From Zonotrichia leucophrys gambelii (taxonomy: Eukaryota; Chordata; Aves; Passeriformes; Passerellidae), in contig NC_088170.1 in the NCBI RefSeq assembly GCF_028769735.1, positions 55,275,585-55,339,584 on the forward strand: a stretch of 64,000 bases of DNA. Reading direction: 5' to 3'. The position numbers were made by a program, and so were the translations under genes. The first letter of the stretch is position 1; each line of letters starts with the position of its first letter. Positions 27,901 through 40,500 of this stretch are shown piece after piece. The notes below the pieces were generated by a model. The model ran no database searches. It was given only the letters and a program-made list of their open reading frames with translations, and was not told the DNA's origin.

Positions 27901-29194
27901 TAATCAGGCATGTTCAGCATAAAGAAAATATTAAATACTCTCCTGCATGTGGCTGACATGTTAGTGTCCAGATAACAGAAAAATTTACTCTTGCAGGTGA
28001 GAGCCACAGGAATACTGGGGAGGGCAGTCGAGGTTAGCAGAACTGAGCTGAGCAGTGAAAAACAAGCTCTGAATCATTTCAAACTGTGGCTGAACTCCTC
28101 CTCCAGCATCCCCTCTCCAGAGGTCTGGCACCCTCTGAAAAGGCTTCAGTATGTGACAGATGAATCAGAGAGTATTCCTTGAGGGAATTCCACTGTTGCA
28201 GGGCTCCTCTTTGTCTCTTGTTCCCTCTAGCGTAACACAGTGCATGCAGTTGTCACGTTCAAATATTCAGACCCTGGATTTACACACAAATACAGATGTT
28301 TGCACCTGCATAATGAATACACCTCCAGTTTTTAGGGTATGCTCAGAATGACGCCAGCATTTAATGTCTCATTAAATTAGGAAGATCTGCATTGTGACTT
28401 TATATAAACTTCATGGAACAGTTCTCAGATCAACAGTTTGTGAATTTAAACCATTAGATACCAATGTCTTTCAGTTGTTCCAATATTTTATTTTTTTTTT
28501 TTTTAAATACTCTACATACTGGAATAGGTGATGTCTTAGATATCTTTTAGTATGAAAAAAGTATTACAGTAGATGTTAAATGGAATAGTTGAACATTTTT
28601 TTTTTGACTGAATAGTTTTCCCGATACCTGACTTTTAAATACCTCGGAACAAACTGGACACTAAGCTTACATTGCAATCACTGGAAGGGGAAAAAAGCCC
28701 TCATCCAGAGAGCAATCAATATTATTTTCCAATAAGCATCTGAGATAGGTCAGCACATTGGTAAGTGCTCAGTTCTCTGTGTAATTCACAGGTAGGAGCT
28801 AGGATAGATATCTGAAGCTTTTATATCTACATTTTTGATGACTGTTGTCAGAAAAATCAGCACAAACCCAAATGACCAATGCAAGTTAAAAAATGTACCT
28901 CTGTTTGTCCTCTTCTCTTTTTCCCTAGACTTCATCAAGGAATTACAAAATCTCAGTGGTTGAGCTTGGTGTGGATGTCTGGAAATCCTTTAATTCCTAC
29001 ATTCAGACCAGCTAAAGCAAATTGCCCAGAGCTGTGTCCAGGTAGATTGTGAATATCTCACACAATCCCACTGTGAGAGGAAAGAAAAACTCTCAAAGAA
29101 AAAAAAAAATTCTTCTGCAAAAGTGAAATTTCCAGTAATTAAATTTCCATCTGTTATCTCTTGCCCTTTCACTGGGCACCACTGAGGTGAATCG
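18991..29194. other. 10-kb non-coding stretch without recognisable genes
   Basis: This is AT-rich DNA. Small features inside are a 10-bp tandem (CAGCTTCTCT twice, 23419-23438), an AT microsatellite at 26935-26951, a 9-bp tandem (GGCTCCTGT, 27781-27802) and an inverted repeat at 27460-27526. The part at about 22020-22800 is rich in homeodomain-like TAAT words and looks like a conserved non-coding element, but only an alignment could show this. Confidence 0.5.
27460..27526. repeat. 12-bp perfect inverted repeat with 43-bp spacer
   Basis: CAACTGTTGATT at 27460-27471 and its exact reverse complement AATCAACAGTTG at 27515-27526. The arms contain E-box/MYB-like CAACTG words. A chance pair is possible. 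Confidence 0.85.
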
Positions 29195-29650
29195 GGCTCT
29201 CTCTTCTTTAGAACCCTCCCGTCAAGTACCTCCAGAAATGGATAGGAATCTGAGCTTTCTTATCTCCAGGCTAAATAGGACAGATGCCACAAGCCCTTTA
29301 AATCTTTGTGGTCCTTTGCTGGACTTGCCTGAGTAAGTCCACGTTTCCCTCTTAATGGGAAAACCAGGACTGGACATAGCACTCCTGATTTGTCTTTCCA
29401 GTGCTCAGCAGAGATGAAGGCAGCTCCTTCTGACCTGCTGGCAATGCCCAGTCTATTGCAGGCCACAAGGGTCTTGGTCCTCACTGCAAGAGCTCAGGTG
29501 GCTCAGGCACAATTTGCTGCCCATCAAGACTTCCTCAATTCTGCAAAGCAGTTTTCCAGCCAGTCAGTCCCCAGCCTGTACAGATGCATGGTGCCCTGTT
29601 TCTTTTGCTGCAAAACTCAGTATTTTCCTCTGTTAAGCTTCACATGATTA
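29195..29650 (-). mobile_element. Old CR1 LINE fragment, minus orientation
   Basis: The plus strand shows degenerate complements of CR1 coding sequence in the right order: CTGAGCTTTCTTATCTCCAG, GCTAAATAGG, then TTGCTGGACTTGCCTGAGTA, then GGACTGGACATAGCACTCC, then CTGACCTGCTGGCAATGCCC, then GTTTTCCAGCCAGTCAGTCC, CCAGCCTGTACAGATGCATG and TTGCTGCAAAACTCAGTATT. This corresponds to the C-terminal reverse-transcriptase region. It is much more diverged than the copy at 48063-49870 and no long frame remains. Both ends are approximate. Confidence 0.8.
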
Positions 29651-31440
29651 ATACTTCCATTCATTATAGCCATCAAGAAGCCAATTAATCCAATTTTTTT
29701 TAAGTCACCCCAATGAATTGGAATGGCAAAATTGCTTCAAAGAGCAATTCATCCATCTATTGCACCAAGTAATGACTGGGAGAAAGGGTCACATCTCTCT
29801 CCATATCTATGGCCAATCACAGACTGAGGAGTATTTGATGTTTTCTTTATGCTGAATATGTTTGCTTGCTTCACAAAAATTCACTCTTAATGCCTTGTGC
29901 ATTCTCATTTCAAGAAAATATGAATACTAAATTTCTACTAAATACGGTTGTGATGGTGCTCAGCTCTTCTTTGATCCGTGGTATTCAAAATACAAATGCT
30001 CCTCCAATAGCAGCCTTCCCCCAGTTTAAAGCATGTATTTTATTTGCTGTCTTATTTTAGTTTTTAGTTCCCTTACCCACTGTGCAAAAAGTTTTATTTT
30101 TAGTTGCCATAATTTTAAGCTATTTCTGTAATATTTTATAAATCTCATGTGATAAATATCCACTATTCCTACATCCAGTCAAATTCAGTGCCTTTAATAT
30201 ATCTTGATTTTTTTCCACACACACCACATATATTAGGCCTGATTTTAAAGTTTCCTTAATATGAACTACTTTTTCCATGATACTCTAATTACTTTTAAGA
30301 GTTCATGTTGTGGTAGCTTTCAGCAAAGAGAGAAAAGAACTGAAGCTGGTGAATTTAGATTATTTTTTCTAAAGCAAATGTAGAAAAGTGGCTGTTTTTA
30401 TAATTTGCGCTAGTCATTGAAAAATGTTTGTATTGCCATTGGCAGTTTAAGGTCCAGTGTTAGCTCATACATTAAAATCATAGCATGAAACTCACTTGCA
30501 ATTAAAGTATAGATTATTTTACAAGACTGTCTGGGGTTTTTGAAAAAAGAATTGAATTATAAAGATATAGGTATGCTAGTTAAAGGAACAACACGGCCAA
30601 GTGGAAATTTATATGTAAAGGAAAAAATAAAAAAATAACTATTCTTGCACCCCATAGGTTTTGTAAACACTTATGGCTAAAATTATAAATGCTTTTACTT
30701 GTGGAAAGAAGTTCTGATCCAAAGTACAGTTTTATGATGGAATTATATCATACTAGACTCCTTCTGGAATGTTTTTTTTCTCAAAACTATTTTCTTAAGA
30801 GTAATTGTCACACAAATCACCCCATTAAACCAGGTTCTGAAATTCTCATTCATTTTTCCATCTACTGAAGTGGCCTCCAATAACCCTTTCAAAAAATGAC
30901 AGAGCTCCCCCTCTGGCATGCCCTCTCCAGAGCTGTGACTCCTTTTGAGGAGAGGTCAGCTGGTGCAATATAGACCCTGGAATGCCAAAAGCAGGCTGCT
31001 GAGATAGGCCTATCATTTGAAGTCATGCATGCTTTTCTCCACCTTTTTGTCACCTTCTCTTCTTAATTTTTTAAGGCTGCTGGGAACCAAACTGGCCCCT
31101 GGCATAAGTAAGTAAGGCAATCTTAGCAGCCACTTTGCTGGGCTTAATTATTGCAGCGATGCAGAAGGGCTGTGCATTTCTTTTTGTATTTTCACTGTCC
31201 TTGGTAGAATATTACTGAAGGACAAAGCAGATGATGTAATATATGTCACAACATATTACAGAATTTCTATGAGGCCATATATATCCATGTTGAAGCAACT
31301 TGAAAAAGAACTTTACACTTAAAAATGTAAATCTCTAAGAAAAAGATAAACTCACCAAACATAACTAGAGGGAAAGGGAAGTGTTTGAGGATCTTACCGT
31401 GTCTTCAACTTTATTCCTGCTAAAGCATATTCTGCCTTCA
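29651..31440. other. Non-coding stretch, nothing firm
   Basis: AT-rich. A 45-bp segment near 30912-30960 resembles one near 28105-28150 (shared GCAT-CCCTCTCCAGAG, then a gapped match), which may mark a very old repeat. No coding exon is seen. Confidence 0.45.
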
Positions 31441-31575
31441 CATATGAAAAAAGACAACAACAAAACAACGCCCCCCCGCCAAAAAAAAAACCCACAAAAA
31501 GAACTCACCTCAAAACTAAAAAAAAACCAACCAAAACAAAACCAAACCAATACCCAAAACAAAAGCAAACACAAA
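31441..31575. repeat. A/C-rich low-complexity block
   Basis: Words such as ACAACAACAAAACAACG, a run CCCCCCCG, a run of ten A, and CCAACCAAAACAAAACC fill the block. It is the strand complement in style of the T/G-rich blocks at 18801-18990 and 49871-49990. The long open frames crossing it on both strands are low-complexity artefacts. Confidence 0.9.
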
Positions 31576-34500
31576 CTGCTTCCAAAAATATTGCAAGTTA
31601 AAAAGCTTAGACCGATAGGATCTGGTATTCTGGTGTATCCAGGTGTTTCCAATAACTCCTCAAATTCCTCCTTGATTTCAAGACACTGCAAGGTTTTTTT
31701 AAAAATCACCAACAACATTTTCAGTAAATCAATTTCCCTTTGTTCTTGCTTTCTTCATTGGTGTGAACTCTACACTGTTTTCTTTCCAGGTCTGTCATCA
31801 AGCAATCCATGTAAACACTTGCCTGTCATTGCTTCCACCTGAGCAGGACTGATTAGTGCATTTTGTTAGCATTTTATTTTTTTATGTCATAGGAACATAA
31901 GTTGATGCCACAGAGAAAGGCTGTTGATTTCTACTATTGCTATGCTCCTTTGTTGAGGGAGTACAGGACAGCACGTTATTTTCCTTGGACCAAAATGGCT
32001 TTTTCAGACCAACCTGGAGTCAGACAAGGGATTGCACTTTTCCTGCCAATCACAGGTGTTCTGTGGCACAATGAGCAGCTGGATGGCTGCATCCTGAGGC
32101 TGCAGCTCTCCTTGCAGCCACACGCACAGCAGCCCCCAGTGCCGTGGGCAGTGGATGATTCTGTTACTTCGAAATAACAATCCCTTTCTTGACACCCCTT
32201 TTCTTTTGAACTAGACATTGCAGCATCAATAGCAAAACACCTTTGAATTGTATTGAAACCCACAGGTATCTATAAAGGCTGTCTTTTCCCCTGATTAATG
32301 CAGCTTTTCTTCAGCACTCTACCTCTGAATGGTTTGTCTGCTGTGTGTTTTCCTTCTCTAAACCAAAGCTGTCACTGCAAAATGCAAAAATGTTAAGAAT
32401 ATGAGCAGGAAGATTTGACTAATTTTGTTTCTAACCTTCTAATTTCTGACTGCCATGATCATGCATAGATTTTAACGTTATCAACATGATTATAATGTAT
32501 GTTTCCATCAGATTTCCTCTTTAAAAGTCATCATTTAAAGGAATCATTCCAATGTAAAATCCATGCTTTTGTATGAACTGTTTTTAGCTATTATTCTTGA
32601 AAATAATATTTGAAGTTACAATCTCAGAGAGGGGAAAAAAATTGTTCTGGATCTTCAGTCTTTATTTTCTGCACAGAGCAACCTTCTTTTGCATAATCAT
32701 TCTGTTCCTTCATTGCTTTCAGTTCAAATAAAAGCAAAATTTGGTTAAGTCTGTAAGAAATGACAATATAATAAGTCATAGGAAAGTCTATGTTAAATAA
32801 TTTTTTCTTTCTTGACACTATTAATGTTAAGCTTAAACCAAATTCCTGTTTTTTACTCTAGCAGAAAATAAGAAAATCCACTTTACCAGCAGAACAGTTA
32901 ATCATTAGTGAGGGCCAAAGAATCATGTCCTATTTTAATCATGATGTCAAGAAAAATGTTTCCATTTATTTGAAAACATGTCATAAGTGAGAAATTGCAG
33001 GATGCTTTGTTTTTCATTAAAGGTATTGACATTTTATCTCTGATTCTTCACAAAGTAGCACCAGTTATTTCATCCTTGTGCTCATCAGCATTAGAATCAT
33101 TAAAGACAGTGAAAAGCAGTTAAACTTTCTAAGACCTGGATATTGATCTAATTAAAAAAAAAATCTTCCCAGGTTTATTTTTATTAGATTACTTAATAAG
33201 AAATAAAAGTGCTGGATCTGCACAGCAGTCATGCTATTCTCTATTAGATCTAGTCTGTCTCTTCTCTGGACATGTCATCAGGGATGTCAGCTTCCGCCCT
33301 TGCATTGTTCTGCCTATACAACTCTGATTTGTAAATTAATATACCTGTGCTGCACCTTTTTCCATCTAAGATGTTTTGGAAGTACTATGGGTGTCTTCTA
33401 CATGATGCATTTCATTATATTTTGCCTAGAGTTATATGTCGCATTATACATACTGTATTTCTATTCTCAGATAGTCACACTCAGGCTCCCTCTGCAGCCA
33501 AAAATTAACAGGAAACTATTAATTTACACACATACAATAGGTACTTTAAGGATGAGAGAAATCACTCATTGTTACGGTTGGTTTTGCTCCATAGAATTTA
33601 AATGTATTTCTTGATATCTACACTTCAGTGAGTCCAATTCCTTGTCTGTCTTTTTCATCCACAACTTGCCTAATGTGCAATTAAACCATGTCTCTATCAC
33701 TCTACAGGAGTCTAGTCAGCAACTGAAAACTAAACCCGCATATCATATTTAATTAGGCAATTTAACCATGCTGATTTCAGGATTGCAGTTCTTTCTGATT
33801 CACATTTGAAAACAAAAGCCAGACTGTTTAGAAAGAAACTGTCACATTGAACGGCAACTGAAGGAGCTCTCCAAATCATAGTATCACTTTTTCCTGATAC
33901 ATCAGCTCTTGAGGAGATTTCTCCATCACTCTAAGAGGACAGGGACTGAGCAGATAAATTGCGATGTTGAGGTCCAGGAAAGTGGGGAATTTGAATTATA
34001 CTGCAAGCCTACAGTACTGAGAATTTTAAATAGAATCGACTTGTGTTGCTTTTCCCACATAAAGGTCTTTGGGCTTAGCTTAGGTTCAATGTAAAGAGCT
34101 ATTTTTAAGAGTCATTAGTAAGGCAGCATAATTTTAGTATATACATCTTGCATATGAGGTTTGTTCAGTTTGCAGTTTACAGAATTGAAAGATCAGAGGT
34201 GGCTATACCCTTGCATTTCATGTGGATAACCACATGGCTCGCCCATCTCACCAGAAAAAGCCTGAAATTCTATGACTGAACACCAGGCAATAATGTTCTC
34301 AAAAATATTTTCAAAATTTAAAGTACTGAAAATGTATGGCACCTTCTAACCTCTCAAGTCTGCTCTATTCAGGAAGAACCAATGAAAAAGCAAAAATTTA
34401 TTGGAGCCAGGATAGATTTCTTGGATGTAATTTACATCAGTCTGTATCTCCTAGATGATATTCCTGGGTAAATACTGATAAAGCAAACCTATGGCAATAT

Positions 34501-37500
34501 ACAATTCAAGGCAATTTCAAACAAGAAATGTAGTTGATTATCTAACATCAAACCTCCTTCTTGTGAGTCAATCTGTTAAGTTACAAAGCATTATTAGTGG
34601 CATATCGAGAGATTTAAAAAATTATTACATGTTAGAAGAAATGTAGGAAGTTAATTTTTTTTCACCTTGGTTATGAAAACTATAATTTGAACTTTTGGAG
34701 AGTCATCTGAGTAAATTCAGTCACCAAATGGTTTTTCTTTTGTTTAGGAGCTGTATGATTGACTGATTCTTAAAAAGTGCAAAAAATAGCTGTAGGCAAA
34801 CAACAATACTAAGCTTGCAGTGCACAGAAGTAAGCTGAAAAACAGATGCCAGCCCTCAGCTCTTCCTGTATAATTTGTACATGGCAACGATAGTAAAGTG
34901 ATTCCTTAAGCATATTTTCTAGCTTATTATTCACTACTATCTTATTTCATGTGGCACTTCAAAATGCTCTTTTATACCTAGGTTGCTAGAACAGGATATC
35001 AGCAGCTTTTTCCTAGTGCATAAAATTGAAAGGCTGCTACTTAGAGGAGGCACCATTAAAAATCTGAATTTGCTAGCAGTTAAAGCCCAATTCTACACCT
35101 AGAATAGAAAAGCAATTATGATATGCTGCTGTATTTAGAAGTATTGGCAAGTCTTGATCTCTTAAGGGTGACTTCTGTTCATAATAAGCACAGAACCAGT
35201 GCAAGTAGGTAAAATAAAATGAAAAAAATTATCAGGATTTAAGCTTCAAACAATAAAATTTCATTACATTTCAAAGGTAGTTTCAATTTCTAAAAAATTT
35301 GTTGGTTCTCCTGATTTCAAAAATTAGTTTGTAAGCACATCTTTTTGTTTCTGTTTTGTGAAAGCAATCCCAGTGTTTGACATGATGTACTTAATCCCAC
35401 TGTTCAGCTTCAAAATGAACACCACTAACAATTCCTGACTACACAGTGCTCAGAGGGGATGAAAATCAAATGACTTAACATTCTAATTTTTTCCAGAATA
35501 CAATCCTGCTGCCTCAGGTGAAATCAAAATAAATTCCCAGTACTGCAAAGAGTATGTGTGTTCTCCCATACAGATGTGTCCTGATGGCACTGCAGAGTGC
35601 AGCATGTTGAGCACATTTACTGCCCATCTTGTGCATTTGTTAAAATAGAAATGTACCTGGCGTTTTTGAGGTAGACTCAAAAGATTAGGAGGATAAAATT
35701 ATTAAGAGCTGTTCCTTTTGTAGCTGAAAAAGGTCTTATATCTGAAGGGACCAGTGAGCTGACTAGATTCCAGTATTGTTGCACATAAGCTGGATTTGCC
35801 CTAACAATACAGTACTGATTATACCTTAAAGCAAGATTTACTTTCCTGTAGAAGATCATCCCTCTTTATTTACTGAGCTAAGCACTTTAGAGGCATTACC
35901 TTGTCTAGCATGAAATAAAAGAGCTTGTATTGAAAAAGGCTGCTGATGAATGAAGTGATATGTATGCTGTAATATATTTTAATTATTTACCATTTATGCA
36001 TTTAAAATGGTTGTAAGAAACACACTTTTGTGAAGAATTGATACTAATGTTGTCAATTACCATATATAGCCTTTGGGAATGTAGTGATTAAGTTCTCAAC
36101 TCCTCTGTTGTCCCAAATTGGAGCATGGATGGATGTCAGCTTGATCAATCACATTCAGGTGAGATTTTCACCCTAAAAGTAAAAATCTCTGGGTTTTTCT
36201 TAATACTCAAAATACTCAAAACTTGTATTTTTATCTAAATAAAGAATGCAACTCATAGAATCATAAAATCTTTGTTAATCCAAGGAAACCAAAATATTTT
36301 TTAAAAGCCACAGCAAATGCAAATGAAAGGGAAAAATACTGACTTTATTTTTTTTGCTAAAAATGAGAAAACTTACTTGAAACTGTAACTGTGTGGTCAC
36401 TGGAGATGGACATCTTCATATGAGTCAAGGGTTTTAAAACATATATTTTATTTTATTGTTACAGCAGCCTCTCTGGTATTAAAACACTAATCTATTACTC
36501 AAATTATGTGTTATTAAATCAAAATAATGGCATTTATTTTACTTTGTCAATAGAAAGTTTGTACTTGAAATACAGCTACAGAGAAATACTTCAATTAAAC
36601 CAGGAAATTTTCAAGAATTCAGGAAGAGTGCCTTCACATTAGCCTGAACAGAGCTCATTCTATCCCAATCTTTTCTGTACTGAAAAAGAGTCTTTTCTCC
36701 ATAACTTACAAGAGGATTTCAGCCCTAAGATCAAGGCATGTCCTCATTATCCATTTTAAATCTAATTTCTGTTCTAAGAACCTAAGACACTGTGGAGTCA
36801 AAAAAACTGGCACGCAGAAATCCCACTAGCAGCAAAACCCTGGAGCTCAGGTACCTAAATAATGGCACAAATAATAAGAAAGAAAATCCAGATTCATTCA
36901 TTTGATTTAGTAGATGAAAAGAGAACAGATTTCAAAGAGAAAACTCCAATTATAGGTTGCCCTCATTCAGGCCAGTTCTCGTGAGCACTAGCATGAATTA
37001 AATCAAGACAAGATCTAAAAATCTGGCTTAGTAGGATTTGTAATTATGTGTGCCAAGGTTTGGCTTTTCTGTTTCATTGAAGAATATCAGTCTTTCTACA
37101 GGATTTTGAATGTCTGTGTTTCTCTTCAGTACCAAATGTTTACAAATCTGTAGTAATATTCAAAATGTTACTCACTCTGCAAGTGTACTTTGGGATTAAT
37201 TGATGGCAGAAGTGGTTGTTATTTTGGATATTTTGGGTCATGGAAGAGAATGATGAATTTCAGTTTCATGACTGACCTTGTGCAGAAATTCCATGGAGGA
37301 GTTCTGTGCACATAAGTAGGTAAGGATGACAGTAACAATGGTTGTGACTCTGACCTTCATTGGTGTTAACCTGAAAGTCTGCAGGCAGACATTTCAAATG
37401 TCATAATTTGATAGCAAATGCCTTTTGCAAAGTAAGAGAAATACTTCCCCCTGTTATTCCTCTTCAACAAAGTGAGACTAATCCTCATGAAAGGATGAGC

Positions 37501-40500
37501 CCCATTGAGGTCTTTCAATTCTTTATATTTTAACTACAAGTTGAATTTGTGAAGTTTCACATTGTCTTACTTTTGATCTGGTAGATTAACTTATATCTTT
37601 TATTGACTTTCTCACAGTCATGGGTAGCCATCTAAAGATATAGATTTTCCAGGCATAAGAATGTCAAGATTCCCTAAGTAGTCTTCAAGAATTTTGCACA
37701 GATTTTTCTCTACTGCTACTTCAACACTAAGAATGTAGAAAAATATCTATCACGGACTAATGCTCTGATTTTTTCCATTACTTGCCATCAAAAAAACCCA
37801 GCGTGTGATAAGTTGTAAAATTCTGCTGAAGTCATGACGTACTCCAACTGCAAAACTAAAAGCTTAACTACTTTATCAATATTAATGCAGAGGTCTAAAA
37901 ATCTGTTCTTTATATTAAAAATAGGAAAATCTAAACTTAGAACCTTAGAAAGGAGTACCACTTGGAGAACTAGATTCCTCTTGGTCATTATATGAAGCTT
38001 TTATACATATCAATTATACCTAAAAACCTCACGGAGAAAATATTAACAGCCTGCAACCAATCATAACTGTTCTCTCACATTCTTAATTACTAAAAGTCAT
38101 AGTATTTTTTTTAAATTTTACAAAGGAAGAAGCTTCTTCTACCAGCTTCTAAAAAGTAGAAGACATGATATTTTTAAGTGTAACTGTGTTCCTACCCAGC
38201 TGGCTCTTAAATAAGATCATAAAGAAATATACACTGTACATGAACTTTTGTTTCATAGCATTTACATTTCTTCCATGCATGCAAAGGAATCCCCAATCCA
38301 ATCAAAACACTGATAATATTCAGTTTGGAGGTTGGGTTTACTTGAAGGATATCTAGATTTTAAAAAACAATAAAGGTTAAAAAACAAAAAAAGAAACTTA
38401 TTAAAACTAGCTATCTGGCTACCTAAAAGAATTGCAAACATAAACAGAGGAGTCTCATTGACTGCTTCTAGAAACATTTTAACCGCTTTCTCTTGCAAAT
38501 AGGTCACTTGGCGACATGATTTTTAACCATAAGTGTAAGAAACTTGCAACACAAGCACATGTAACATCACCTGTGGTATACACGGGGTATAAGATATATG
38601 GTAACACAAAGTGAGCAGGTCTGATCCCTGCTACAGAGCAATTGTGACTGGTTGATAAATTGTTAACAGGAAAAATTTCAGGTTAAAAAAAAAAGGAAAA
38701 TTAGTATGGCCCAAATAAGATTATATGTGTATGAAGAAAGAATGAATGGCATTGATGAAGGATGTTAAACTAGATTCTGGGGTACAAAGGCTCTGCAAAG
38801 TGCTGTGAGACTGGGACTGGGCTGAATATCACTTTCCTGTAAGAGACTTATCTCAAATGCATATAAAGGGAGGATCTTCAGTATTGAGTCAATAGAGCAC
38901 TGCAGTCCAAGACACAGTTAATTTTCAAAAAGTCTGTTCAGTTCTGCTAAAACTGTCATCTGGAATAGCAATCAAATTGAGAGGTTTCAGAAAATATTAG
39001 AGAAAATAATTAAAGGAATGAAAATAGGCCTTCTGTGCAATTCAGAGTCCAACTTGCCTGATCAAAGGAAAAGAATAATGGGGAAGAAGGGACTTAGTCA
39101 CAGCCTGTAAAGATCTACAGGTTTTTGTCTTGCATTTTCCTATCCAGAAAAGGTATAATAAGATCCCATGACTGGCAGTGATGGCATTGATGATAGACAA
39201 GTTTACCTCAGGAGTGTAATTAAATTTTCTAAGCAATGTCTTTTAGAACCATTTATGCAGTATTACTTTTGAGTCTCCCCACCTGATGATTTAAAATAAT
39301 GCTTTTTAGAGCATTGTTTAATAACATGATGGTCTTTTCCAAACTAATAACCTACAGAACAACTTTACTGATAATTAGTGCTTCTAATATTAGAGGGTAA
39401 ATTAATTCAGTGAATGATTCAGAGAAAATACAAGGCTAATTCACCAACAATCTTAATGAAAAAAATGAGCATCAAAAACCCATATTTCATGAACAGATCT
39501 ATGATTTTAACATATTTTTGCAAAAGCTCCTAAACAGAGGTTCATTTCTCTTGGGTCAAAAAGTATGTTTCTTTATTCATGAATCCACAGATTTTTAAAA
39601 ACATAGCATCCATTCTAATTTTGTCATTTGGGAAGGTAATATGCTGAGTTAAAATCTTGTCTATTCAGGCTTTTTTTTTTCTATAGGATGTGGACTACAG
39701 ATAATTTAAAAAGCAAAATCTCCTGTCTCTTGGGAAATACTAGTTTGCTTTTAAACTCCAGTGCACTCACTGCAATCATGCACTAAAGCACCATACTTTA
39801 AAGATGGAATGCTGGATCTATTTAACAGATTCAAGTCTGTTTGCTGGTTAAAGATTAAGAGACCAAAAGATGGCATCTATTAACAATACCGTATGAAGAA
39901 AGGAATCACTGCAGACTGAAGTAAGTCCCACTGGGGGCCTAACAAGCACCTGCCATTTTCACGTGGTGAGAGATCAATCAGTCTCTGTGTGCAGCAAGAC
40001 GACCTGCCAAAAGCTGAACCACAGGGGGAGAGAAGAAAAATGATCAATTCCCCAAACTGTGTGCGCTGCAGTAATAAAACACTGTTCTCTAAACACTTAC
40101 ACTCTCTTTGCAATTGTGATATCGTGGTCAAGATCAAAATTTGCAGTGAAACCCCATGATGACACACAGAAAAAAAGATATCCAAAATGTATAAGAAAAG
40201 GAATTCTCTCTATTGTTAATGTGCAAATTCTTCGCATTATGAGAAAAAAGTTTTAAGGTTTTCAAACTGACAGTTGTGGAGAACAAACAACCAAGGTATT
40301 TCCTCATGTACAAGACCGCATTTCAAATTTTCCAGACTTCAGTTCATTGCTTATTTCATTTCTAGTTGTCATGCAGGACTGAGTTGGCCAATGGAATACT
40401 AAAATGCTCTAAATATGTATCAAAAACACAATAGTGACAACTGGAAATTAAAACAAGAGAATTGGAACCTGGTACTTGTCTATTTGCTTGAAAGTGTTGT

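Noticed and set aside
31381..31842. A 153-codon plus-strand frame, Lys/Asn/Pro-rich at its centre
   Set aside because: The length comes from the A/C-rich block at 31441-31575. There is no domain, no splice context and no conserved pattern.
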